64,000 nucleotides of DNA, taken from NCBI RefSeq assembly GCF_050947875.1, contig NC_134568.1, positions 206,734,352 to 206,798,351 on the forward strand, given 5' to 3'. The notes under the pieces were generated by a model that did no database searches, had not been told where the DNA came from, and was given only the letters and a program-made list of their open reading frames with translations. The stretch is from Dermacentor variabilis. Its lineage: Eukaryota > Arthropoda > Arachnida > Ixodida > Ixodidae. The translations under genes and the position numbers were made by a program. Below are positions 35,766-46,216 of this stretch, in pieces (position 1 is the first letter of the stretch; every line of letters starts with the position of its first letter).

Positions 35766-36514
35766 TTTTATAAAGACCTATGTATTCATATGGGAAATGC
35801 GTCAAGTTTTTTGGCGTTACAGACACGATTTCGCACGATTTTGCTACCAGATCACTGGGGCACTCACCAAAGAATGCTTCGCATTAAAAGCAACTGCACC
35901 GAACGAGTGACGCCATATGTTGATCCTAAATACTGACGGCTAGCCAAGCTAGCTTCTCTGTAGAGCGACCGGGGCAGACACAGCACGGGACATTTATTCA
36001 AATTGTTTTTTTACGGCCACACCTACGGATTCATACCACTTGGCTGTAGGGGACACATTACCAGTAGCTATTAATCCACACGCTGCACATCTCCTATTTG
36101 GTGCATTTCTTAATTGGATGAATCTTTAGAAATAATTAACGTTCGGGCAGCGACTCAGCTTAGCAGACACTTTGTTCCGCACGAATGTTGCGTAGGAATG
36201 GCACTGGCCACCGGGTGGCATTGTGGCCCAGGTTGACCTCATTCGCTCGGAGTATTAAAGACATGGGAAAGTCGTAGAAAACGCACCTTCCAGAAGGACG
36301 CAATAAGAATGGCCATTTTGTTCTCCCAGGTGCCACGCTACAGAGCACGAAAGTTTTTTTTTTTTTGCGTAGCACAAAGCTTTGCGCAAGCTTCTAGTTA
36401 TGATGTCCAATGAATAAAACCTTCATAAATGCGATGACCTAACAAATGAACACGACATTGCTGTGTTTTAGGAAGGAAAAATAGAAAACATAATATTTCA
36501 AGAGAACGACTGGA
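35766..36514. other. Unassigned DNA
   Basis: Nothing recognisable; a poly-T run lies at about 36354-36366. Confidence 0.4.
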
Positions 36515-36700
36515 AAACCAGAACCGAAAGCAAATCATGAGTTTTGTGTTTCTTCCATCTGGTGGGAGACTATAAATCTAAGTCCTATGCGGCTGTAAAA
36601 AAAAACTGCGCCGCTGTAAAACCAGAACCGAAAGCAAATGTTGGGTTTTGTGTTTCTGCCATCTAGTGAGAGACTACAAAACTAGGTTCTATGCGGAAAA
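36515..36700. repeat. Two-copy tandem duplication, spacing about 104 bp
   Basis: AAACCAGAACCGAAAGCAAA through CTATGCGG occurs at about 36515-36593 and again at about 36618-36697 with a few differences. Confidence 0.8.
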
Positions 36701-36712
36701 AAAAGAAGACCG

Positions 36713-36790
36713 AATCGAGAATCGAACCGCGGCCACCGCGAAGCGTGACTAAAGGTGCGCGCAATTCTACCGCTCGGCCACGGCTTCCAA
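36713..36790 (-). other. tRNA-like sequence (Ser/Leu-like)
   Basis: Minus strand: GCCGTGGCCGAGCGGTAGAA (A box TGGCCGAGCGG) and GCGGTTCGATTCTC (B box). The spacing allows a long variable arm but the arms do not pair well. Probably a tRNA-derived repeat rather than a functional tRNA. Confidence 0.4.
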
Positions 36791-37255
36791 GGGTTCGCGC
36801 AGGCGTACGAACGTCTTTTTATAGACACCACGTAAATTTTCACGACAGTGTTACAAAAAACGCTTTTGGGAACAGTGTTACGCCGTGTGTGGAGAGTCGA
36901 GCTAGGCATCAGTCGAAAGCTGAGTCTCCGGACTACATACGCTGCACTGCGTATTGCGATAAAAGCCGTAGTGTAATCACAGCCGCGGCTCTTGCCTCGA
37001 AAATGGAGTACAAATTTTCGTCGTTTCCATAGGCTTCCATTGCTAAATCTTTAACCGCTGTGGGAACAAAATTCTTACGTGCCATAGAGTGATCACTGCA
37101 CTTGGCTCGTGTGGATTGTCTTCCAGAACACATCTGTCACCTGCGTTTTTTGATAATCGACCTGCAGCTTTTGTTATTCGCGAAAAACCCGCTCGTTCCA
37201 TTGAAAACGCGCTAGCTTCGTGCCGGGGCCGCTTGGGGCGCTAGTTGGTACGTGT

Positions 37256-38150
37256 CCAGAAAAGCTGGATATGATTAAAAATTGAATTATGGGGTTTTGC
37301 GTGACAAAACCACTTTCTGATTATGCACGCCGTAGTGGAGGACTCCGAAAATTTCGACCACCTGGGGTTCTTTAACGTGCACCTAATTCTAAGTACACGG
37401 GTGTTTTCGCATTTCGCCCCCATCGAAATGCGGCCGCCGTGGCCGGGGTCCGATCCCGCGACCTCGTGCTCACCAGTCTAACACCATAACCACTGAGCAA
37501 CCACGGCGGGTCCCGCAGGAGTTGTACGCCTCATTTAACCTACAGTGGTGCCCTATTTGATCAGTCAAGGTGGACCAATCTGAGCTCGGTTATACCGCAT
37601 GGATGGCACTCGGCTAGAGAACCTGGTATTTATGACCTGCACATGTGTGGCCACACATAATTGAGGATATATAATTTTTTTAGGAGGGTTTCCGTACAGT
37701 GATAAAATGAAGGAAAATACATTAAAAAGAAAGAAAAAAAGGGGAAAAAAAGGAACATAACATGTGATTTGAACTCGTGATCCTTCAATGTTGCCCGGAA
37801 AGGTAGCTCAGTCGGTTGGTTCGTCAAGCCAACAGTTACTTTCAAGCGCCATAGCTCCTGCTCCGAGCCTCATACTTATGTGGAAAGGGACTGATGTTGT
37901 CCGCGACAGTCGATTTTGGAAGACAGTTGGAAGGCATAATTTCTTGGAAAAATGGCCGCCAGAGGAGCAGCGTGAACTCGAGCGGCTTTAGAGACTAGGA
38001 AAACTGCCTTAAAATATTTAGACTTGAGGGGAAGCTTCGTTAACAAACTATAACACGGCAATCAGCACTCGAATACGACGAGAGAAATTATTGAGACGTG
38101 GAAAATTCCCTTGAAATAAATCTGGTTTGCGAGACAAATGCTTGTATGTA
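37256..38150 (-). repeat. Composite repeat unit of about 0.9 kb, also at the 5' end of RTE copy B
   Basis: The reverse complement matches 53317-54475 closely, except that copy B has extra internal sequence at about 53470-53740. It begins TTCAATACATACAAGCATTT and contains a Ruka-like SINE at its far end. It has a tRNA-like GAGTTCAAATCACATG stretch. No coding region recognised. The two copies show it is a repeat family; here it is not attached to any RTE coding sequence. Confidence 0.85.
37284..37511 (-). repeat. tRNA-derived SINE (Ruka-like), copy 2
   Basis: Minus-strand copy including the A box (GGTTGCTCAGTGGTTATGG) and B box (GGGATCGGACCCC), the AACACCCGTGTACTTAG middle and the tail with GTTTTGTCACGCAAAACCCC. 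It lies inside the composite repeat 37256-38150. Confidence 0.9.
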
Positions 38151-39049
38151 TTGAATCTCTTAAAAGATGAGGGGGGAAATATGCGCTCACCGAGAGGGCA
38201 TCGTCAGCACGAGACCACCACCAGGCACCTTACTGAGATGTAGAGAGCTTCGCGGCCGGAACGAAGCCTCCCCTCTCCGCCGGCCAAGAGTGGAAAACGC
38301 GCTTTCCGATCGCTCAAGGTTGCGCGGACATTGTATAGCTCTAGCGTCTAGGAAAAAGCTTAAACAGGTGCGAGGGCGGCACGCATAGCGTGGGAAGCTA
38401 GCCGCCGGAATAGCTATCTCAAGTACTGCTGCTGGCGAGGGCGAAATACCTTCGTGTAATTATAATAACACTAATAGGACTTCTTTCAAAGAAAAAAAAG
38501 AAAAGAAAAAAAAAGGAAACGGCTCAGAAGGCGATACTACGAGAGCTATGACTGATACTTTTCTATATATATGTATTCATCTCATCTATGGGATCGCATG
38601 CGCGCGCTGTTGCTTTTTCTCTGCGTGTAGTAGTTAAGAGAGCCAGTTTAAGGGCGGAGAAGAAGGAAGGAGAGGAAAGCAATATTGCAGAAAATGTTTC
38701 AAAATCCCGACTTTGCTCGCACGTATCGAAAGAATGCGCGCGAAGAAACTTGCTTTGGACCAACGTCAAATTAGAGGGAGCGTTTTATTTTTCATGAAAG
38801 TATATATGTCCTGCAAAAACAGATTCGTGTAAAAAAAAATATAAAACGCGAAATAAACAGAACGAGAAGCGACCAACGTGTAGAGAAAGGGCAAAACCGA
38901 TGCGTTCAAGAAAGTAAATATACCACTTCTATGTGAGCCAAATTGGTATTCAGGATGTCTGCACAAAAAAAAAAAAGAAGAAAAAGAAAACCATAACATT
39001 TCATTGCGCCCTTATTATCTATGAATTCGTAAGCTCCGTTTAACAGCAG
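38151..39049. other. Unassigned DNA
   Basis: Purine-rich simple stretches (38487-38520, 38966-38990) and no recognisable gene. Confidence 0.4.
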
Positions 39050-40015
39050 CCTAGAGGACGTGTTCGAATAAGTATCCTTTTGCAGCTATGCAGTACTTTG
39101 ACCATTTTATCACATCTTCAGTGGCTTTCTTGATGACCGACAACGGAATTCTATGGCAAACATCCGTTATCCTTGCCTTGAACTAACCTGGCGTCCGTCG
39201 CGCTAATGTAAGCACGATCTTCCACATAACCCCAAACCTAGTCGACCTAGTCCTTTGACCTAGTCGGCCAGTTTAAAAGGACGGTACCTTCCAATCTATT
39301 GCGCATGAAAAGTCGCATACAGCCAGTTTCGTGCTTGGCTGCTGCTTTGTGCGGGTGCCCCGCCTTGCTGATACCACAGAAGTGGAATAGGTGACAGCGG
39401 GACTTCGCTGAGAAACTCGTCCACCACTCGTTCAACGATTTCGTTCACGTAACGCTGCCCAGTCAGTGCGTGATCGAAGAAGAAGGGACCTATTATAGCA
39501 CCGGCACAAATTCCGCGCACCGAATTGAACGACCACTGGTACTGGTGTCGATTGCGCTTTACCCAGTGTAGATTTGAGTCCCTCCAATAGTTTGTATTAT
39601 ATATATATATATACAAATTAACCTAGGCGTTTCTGCGAAAATTACCTTCATCTGTGCACATGATGTTGCTCAAAAAGTCCGGTGACTCATCAGCTTTTCT
39701 GAGGACCCAATTCGAGAAATCTAGTCGATTCTACTGTTCCCTATCTTCTAAGCATTGGTTCTGCTTAAGGGGTGGTACGGGTGAAAGGCCATCATTTAGA
39801 ATCCTCGTAACTGCTGACTTGGAAATTGGTACTTATGCTGCCTCGTACCGCACGCTAGCATGAGGGTTTCAGGTTATAAATTCCAGAACATCCGTACGTA
39901 GGCTAGGACTCATGGATATATATTCCTCCATCGCTGTTTTTTTGAAGCTGCCGGTTTGTAGCAGGTTTTCATAATTTTTGATGATAGTCGATGAGTTTGG
40001 TCTACCGCCACATTT
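39050..40015 (-). pseudogene. Tc1/mariner-type transposase relic
   Basis: Minus-strand pieces in order: KCGGRPNSSTIIKNYENLL with TGSFKKTA (helix-turn-helix end, about 39925-40015), RLDFSNWVLRKADESPDFL then IMCTDEGNF (first catalytic D, about 39640-39740), HYWGDSN-like YWRDSNLHWVKRNRHQYQWS, GPFFFDHALTGQRYVNEIVE, LLWYQQGGAPAQ (about 39345; the expected second catalytic D is G), then WPTRSKDL and KARITDVCHRIPLSVIKKAT-like sequence in other frames. Several stops and shifts, plus a short TA repeat at 39597-39614, disable it. Terminal repeats were not located. Confidence 0.75.
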
Positions 40016-40562
40016 CAATGACTGATAAATATTTGTCATTGTCATTTACTCTTGCTCTCTTGTCATTTACAGTTCCCAAGGCAACGATCATTTTTACCTT
40101 CTCCTCATTAGAGAAAAACATGGTGACTGGGACGAAATAAAACGCACCTTTAAACCTTCACACTGACGTTGTCAATTCTCTTTTGTGTTGATAGGTCTTG
40201 TGGCAAAACAAAAAAAAACATCCCTGCACTTTATCTACGTTAAGGCAGCAGCTATCACAGCTTGTTTCCAACTAACACCAAACGCGACTTGTTACTTCGG
40301 CGGGAGCGCGGCAAATAAGGCACTAGCTCGACCACGATGTTTTTTTCTTTATTTCCTTTGTTTCGTTCTGGCTAACTCAGAGGGAGCCTGTTCGAGAGCG
40401 CTGCTTTATGATCGGGTAGGAGCGCAGTCACGTGGTATTCTCCATATGTCGCGGGGTTTTTTTATCAGCGGGAGAAAAATTAGCACGCAATTAGTACGTC
40501 GCTGAAAATACCACAGTTAGATGTCCCTTCGCAGTGCCTCCAAATGCCTCATTGACACTTTG
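40016..40562. other. Unassigned DNA
   Basis: No gene recognised. Confidence 0.4.
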
Positions 40563-40573
40563 ATAATTATGAT

Positions 40574-40751
40574 CGATCGAATCCCGGCCACGGGGGCCGC
40601 ATTTCGATGGGGGCGAAATTCGAAAATACCCGTGTACTTAGACTTAGGTGCTCGTTGAAGAAACCGAGGTGGTCGAAATTTCCGGAGTCCCCCACTACGG
40701 CGTGCCTCATAATCATAAAGTGGTTTTGGCACGTAAAACCCCATAATTTTA
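40574..40751 (+). repeat. tRNA-derived SINE (Ruka-like), copy 3, 5' truncated
   Basis: It starts at the B box (GATCGAATCCCGGCC) and runs to the tail GGCACGTAAAACCCCATAAT. ATAATTATGAT flanks it on both sides (40563-40573 and 40752-40762), an 11-bp target duplication, so it arrived already truncated. Confidence 0.9.
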
Positions 40752-40762
40752 ATAATTATGAT

Positions 40763-42774
40763 AGTATGTCTCGAGTTAGATAATTAATTACAACTACCTA
40801 ATTAAATCTCATTAACAAAATATTACTGGCAGCTACTCCACTGCACTGTAAACAGTATGCACTAGGTTTTCTTCGAGTAACGCATTGCTCTTTTTTGAAC
40901 TATTGGTGCATGATAGTTAATTGGAACACTGTGCGTATATTTATGACCTTTGCATGCAAGTGACCATGTTTCCATCCCTAATAAATGTTGTAAATTATCA
41001 TAAGTGTTGTTTTTATGAGTTGTTAGCATTGCTTACTGGAAAGAGAAGCAATGCTGAGACACACAACATTCACGTGCATTTCACACGCAATTGATAAGAC
41101 TCTGCCGAAGGGGTCACTGAAGTCTTATAGGTTTCCTTTTTGTCATGGTCAAAAAAGCACGCAAAGCAATTTGAAGCGTGGTGAACATACAGCAACATAT
41201 TCATTCTATAGGCATAGGCTATCCATACCTTTAGAAATAATTTATATTGGCTACCTCCATGTCCTTCAAAAATATAATAAACGTTGTCCTGTGTGTATAT
41301 ATACATATATTGTGTATGTGCATGGTGTTTGCAGTGGAAAATTAAAACAATGTTGAAGTGAGAAAATACGGATGAGGCAGCCGCCGCTAGCGCTTCTAAA
41401 GTGCGTGTCCTCCTATTGTCAGGATTCGCAGAAATGAAGCGAAAGTATGAATTAAAAGGCCGTGCACATTCGCGCCACTAATGATGGAGTAAGCTATTAG
41501 CCCCAATAAAATTTCAAGTGAGAAGGTCGAGGAAAGTCAAAAGGAACCTCAAATGATGTGCGGGTGACAAAGCAAGGCAGATGAGGATTATCATTGTGGG
41601 ACATGTATGAAAGAAACAAAATAGAAGAGGCCTTGACGTCATGTTGTTGAAGCCGGAAACGCAGCCATGTTGGTGTGCCACCTCTCTTTGCGCCGGCAAT
41701 CAGCTCGCCGGAACAGGTAGGCGCGAGCTTTGAACTTGCATTGCTACAAGCCGCCGTGAGCGTGTGCTGCCGACGCGCGTCAGAACAAAGCCTACAAAAC
41801 TTCTGTAACAGTTTTAGTAAAGCAGACACGCTCCTGTGTTTTTCCGTGTCACGTTGAAGAAGACCACGAAGACCCGCGCCGTAATTACTTGAGTGTCACT
41901 GTACATGGCTGACAGTCAACCTCACACGGCTACATTCCAAAGCCAGCTTGTCTCACGAACAGAGTGTGCCGCGAGAAAGACACGGCCCGAAAAAATCTCA
42001 TCTTTCAAAGGCCGAGACCAGCAACGAGAGCTTCAGGAGCGCGGTTGTTATGGCAACGTTGATATTTGGGGCACCAGTCCCAATGCACCTTTGCGAAAAA
42101 CAGCACGTGACTAGCGCCCCACTTTCTTCAAAAAGCTCGTGCTGGCCGGGGCATCTTCTACATCTTCTTTCCTTCATGTGGGACAAGATAAGCGCGAAAG
42201 GGTGCAAACTTCTTTAAGATTGTAATAGTCATCGTCATTGCTTGCGTTTCCTTTCTTGAAAACTCTGCGCTCGGTATTTTCCTGCCTAAAATGCTTTGTC
42301 ACGCTGATGGCGAGCATGCATGCCGTTCATCGTTACCTGCGTGGAGAAAGGAAAAAAAAAACTGAGAAGAGGCCCTACCCCTCCGCGCGATCGGAAAATG
42401 ACGTGCATTTCCTCTTTCTTTTTGCTTTAGTTTTTTTCTTTCTTTCTCGGATATGTTCTCGGAACACAATGGCGGCTTTGTTATGGTTGTGTGCGCTCAC
42501 ACGCGTTGCTCCGTGGGTTTAGTGCGGTGGCAAAGGCGTCGTGTGTGCTGGGTTGCGCCAGTCTTCATGTTTTGTACCGCGCTGTGTTATGTAGATTGCT
42601 CTCCCAGCTGTTGTGGCCAGGTGGGACTGGAAGAAGTAAAAAAGCGTGAAACGAGCGAGCATGGAACGCCGTGCACCACGCCATGGACGAAGCATGTGGG
42701 ATATTTATTTTTCCGTCTTCGGTGGATCCATGCTAACGTGTCATCACACACTGAAACCGCTGTGCTTCAGATTA
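40763..42774. other. 2 kb of unassigned DNA
   Basis: No recognisable domain or repeat. GC content rises after about 42300. Short frames on both strands lack motifs. Confidence 0.4.
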
Positions 42775-43110
42775 TGTACGAGGAGGAGGAGGATGAAAAA
42801 ACTTTATTTTGCAAAGGAATTTGGGACCTACCAGGCCCCCTGAGTCCCCGCACGACCCCACTGCACTCAAACGTTCATGTTTAACATGTCCGTGACGCTG
42901 GCAGCCCGGCTGGCGGCGATCTTCTGCCTTGCCGGGTCCGTGGAGCGTAGTGAGATCTCCCAGTCCTCCCGGGTTTGGAGTGATACCAGCCCGCCGGGGG
43001 GAGGAGAAGCCGGGCAGGCGCTTTCGGCGCATTGCACAGAGGGCAAGAAGGTGGGATGGGTCAGTAGTGGGATAGGAGGGATGGAGTTGCGCGTTCGCAG
43101 GCGGCTGCAA
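42775..43110 (-). mobile_element. Probable 3' end of an I-type LINE
   Basis: On the minus strand a GC-rich segment leads to GCAAAATAAAGTTTTTTCAT followed by a (CCT)n-like tail at the plus-strand 42781-42793, the usual 3' end of tick LINEs. The preceding frame (112 codons) has no recognisable domain. Assignment is by overall look only. Confidence 0.4.
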
Positions 43111-43525
43111 TGAAGTTTGCCTTAAAGCCCCTTGATAATTTGAAAGTAGCTACACTCTCCTCCTCACGGCGCTTTTTCCTCCTCGATTCTCCTCGCCCGC
43201 TGGCTGCGCACGGCGCGCTTTTCCTCCTGGGCTCCCGCGGACGGGCCGCAGGATTCTATGGAGGCGTGTTATTTTGGGCCAGTTGTGCGCCCCAGTGGAG
43301 TTGAAAATTTTGAGAAGTGATAATAACCCCATTGATAATATCGAGGCAACGTTTATGAGGAGGTTGGTTTTTTCTTGAAGCCGTATGAACGGGCTATAGC
43401 GATGTAAAGGGAGCTTTGAGGCGAGTTCTATACTCCAGACAATTTTTCTGCCACATGATCAGATGATTTACTTCGTGCGTCTGATCTAGTATTGCTTGTG
43501 ACACATCCCTTTGTGTGTGGCTTAT
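43111..43525. other. Unassigned DNA
   Basis: A CTCCTC-rich stretch at 43155-43195; otherwise nothing recognised. Confidence 0.35.
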
Positions 43526-45356
43526 TAAGCGAAAGCCTTAGACCTCTGTTTCAAGGTCCCGTTGTGAGCTACAGAAAATATCACGTGACCGAAGGAAGGC
43601 GGCAAGCTAACCAAAGCATGTGCAGCTGCGTATAAGAGATGATTAATGATTAGCAAAGTAATGATTGATTAATTATTGGATTAAGATGAATTCGGGGGTA
43701 TTAAGAAGGATTAAGGTGGATTAAAGTCGATGAAAGTGCATTAGTGTGAATGAAGTGGATTAGGGTGCATAAAAGAGGACTAGGTCGGATTAAGGTCGAT
43801 GAAGGTGGATAGGGTGCATAAAGGAGGACTAGGTTGGATTAAGGTCGATGAAGGTGGATTAGGGTGTATGAAGGTGCGTTGAGGTGCATTAAGGACGATT
43901 ATAGGGGATTATGGTGGATTAAAGTGCATGAAGAAGGATAAGGGTGGATTAAGAAGGATTAAGGTGCATTAAGGAGGATTGTGGTGGGCTGGGGTGAATT
44001 AAAATGAATGAAGGAGGATTAGGGTGGACTAAGGCAGATGAATGTGGATTCGGGTGGATTAAGGTGAATTAGGGACGATTGTAGTGGATTAGGGTGGATT
44101 AAAGTGAATGAGGAAGCATTAGGATTGATTAAGGAGGATTAAAGGGCATTAAGGAGGTTTATAGTAGATTAAGGTCGATGAAGGTGGATTAGGGTGCATT
44201 AACTTTCGTGGATTAAGGTGGATTAAATTGAATGACGGAGGATTAAGGTCGATGAATGTAGATTCAGTGTATTAAAGTGCATTAGGAGGATTATGGTAGA
44301 CTAATCGGTCTTAATACTCAATGAACCCTAATTTACCTTAGTCCACTCTAATCCACCTTAATGCTCCTTCATCCACCTTAATCCAGCTTAATACTGCCAA
44401 TCCACCTTAATACAACCTAATAAACCTACATCACCCGCCGTGGTTGCTCAGTGGTTATGGTGTTGGGCTGCTGAGCACGAAGTCGCGGGATCGAATCCCG
44501 GCCACGGCGGCCGCATTTCGATGGAGGCGAAATGCGAAAACACCCGTGTGCTTAGATTTAGGTGCACGTGAAAGAACCCCAGGTGGTCAAAATTTCCGGA
44601 GTCCTCCACTACGGCGTGCCTCATAATCAGAAAGTGGTTTGGGCACGTAAAACCCCAAATATTATTATTATAATAAACCTACATCGCCCCTAATGCACCT
44701 TAGCCTACCCTACACGGTCTTAATCCTCCTTTATCAACCCTAATCCATCATAACCCACCTTAATCCTCCTTCATCTACGTTAGTCCTTATTCATGCACCT
44801 TAATCCAATTTAATCCTTCTTAATAGTTTCAATCTACCTTAATACACCCTAATCCACCCCTATCAAACCTAATCCAGCTCCATGGTCCCTGATCCACCTT
44901 AATCTACCCTAATCAGCCTTAATCCTCCTTTATCAACCCTAATTCACCTTAATCGACCTTAATCTTAATTTGTCCACCTTAACCCTCCCTAATCCTTGTT
45001 CATGCACCCTAATCGGTCTTAATGCCCTTTCATCAACCCTTCACCTTAATCCACCATATTCGCCTTAATCCTCCTCCACCCACCTTAATCTTCATTAATG
45101 CATCTTAATCCTTCTTAATGTACTCTAATCCACCTTAATCTTCTGTAATGCACTCTAATCAACCTTAATCCTCCCTAATCCACCTTATGTCAATCACTAA
45201 TTATTAATTAATTAACTTGGGTAATCATTCTCTTATACAGGGGTGCACATGCTTTGGGTCACCTCTGGCCTTCCTTGGGTCACGTGATACTTCCAGTTTA
45301 CAACGCGACCTTGAAACATAGAGATCCAAAGGCTTTCTCCTTATAACTTAAAAAAA
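43526..45356. mobile_element. Large foldback element with arms of 10-bp repeats
   Basis: The outer flanks, about 43526-43680 and 45190-45356, are inverted repeats of each other: both contain AAGCATGTGCA, a CACGTGAC and TTTCAAGGTC in matching order. Between them the left arm (about 43680-44305) is a tandem array of GGATTAAGGT/GGATGAAGGT-type 10-bp units and the right arm (about 44310-45190) is the same array reverse-complemented (ACCTTAATCC). The centre is near 44305. This is the architecture of foldback-type transposons. No coding sequence. A SINE has inserted in the right arm. Confidence 0.85.
44433..44670 (+). repeat. tRNA-derived SINE (Ruka-like), copy 4, full length
   Basis: Best copy in the window: A box region GGTTGCTCAGTGGTTATGGT, B box GGGATCGAATCCC, the body with AACACCCGTGTGCTTAGA, and an ATT-rich tail. 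It is bounded by a perfect 15-bp target duplication TAATAAACCTACATC (44418-44432 and 44671-44685). It is transcribed by Pol III in this class and moved by LINE machinery. Confidence 0.95.
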
Positions 45357-45601
45357 ACTCAATGTTGACTAGCTAACGCTCATCACCTGCAATACCACGG
45401 GTATACTTGCACTAATTTTTTCAGGGCGCAAAGCAGAATCTATAATGCTGCACTTCCGACTGAATAACAACAGTTAGCGACGTGCGAGGTGATGGAGCCA
45501 CCCCAGAATATTAAGCAAACTGAGGAAAACCGCAACAAAAACGCTGGTGAGCAGGCCGGAAGAATGAAAAAAGAGAATATAGAGCATTACGGTGTGCTTT
45601 G
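45357..45601. other. Unassigned DNA downstream of the minus-strand THAP exon
   Basis: A second THAP exon would be expected here or further left, but I could not recognise one. Confidence 0.3.
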
Positions 45602-45790
45602 CTACGAGCTATAAGAAAGACGCCTCAGCTCGCAAACAACGCTGTTCTTTGTCGGAATAAAGTTCGTTCGGCCAATGTCATGCAGCCACTGCTTCCTGCG
45701 CAAGCCGTCACGCTTTCCTTGTGGTATCATAAAAACGGCATAACCATCTTCAGGCTTCTTGCTGCAGTTATATGCGCAACAGCCCGGCAT
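45602..45790 (-). pseudogene. THAP zinc-finger first exon, minus strand
   Basis: The ATG at 45790 starts MPGCCAYNCSKKPEDGY, then KQWLHDIGRTNFIPTKNS and VVCE. This matches the first part of a C2CH THAP DNA-binding domain: the CX3C pair, the invariant Trp and the third Cys. In THAP proteins CE is followed by x-H-F. Here the exon would end exactly after CE, but the next bases are CTGAGG where a GT donor is expected, so splicing is doubtful. It may be a host THAP gene exon or a P-element-like relic. The stop follows after eight more codons. Confidence 0.6.
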
Positions 45791-46216
45791 AGCGCTAGCA
45801 CATAGAGCAGGAAACACAGCGTACAACGTTCGCTACGGCGAGCTAAAGCGCCGAGCCAGCCGTGCTCAGGAGGAAAATGGCGCGAACGAAAAAGAAAAAC
45901 ACAAGCAAAACTCAAGATCCGCGCGTTTCCAAGGGCAACGGCAGGGAGACCAATCATCGTGCAGAAAAACGGGGGCAAAACTAGAGTGACTCTAGGCAAA
46001 ACTGGTTGCCGCGGGGGAACGCGCAAGGGGCGAGGAGGAGGCGAGGAGGTTGCGCGGCGGCGGCAGAGTTCAAAGAGTGTCGCTACTTTCATATTATCAA
46101 GGAACTTTAGTTTGCCTGTACATGTCGCGCCACCTAGTAGCGGCGGTGAGCACCTGTGGGTAGGCCCTCACAGTCATTTCACAATTGTCCGTGGTGCGCT
46201 GCAGGCCTGCCTGAAA

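Noticed and set aside
36713..36790. tRNA-Ser or tRNA-Leu gene
   Set aside because: The arms do not pair well enough for a cloverleaf, and no terminator or isolated gene context was seen.
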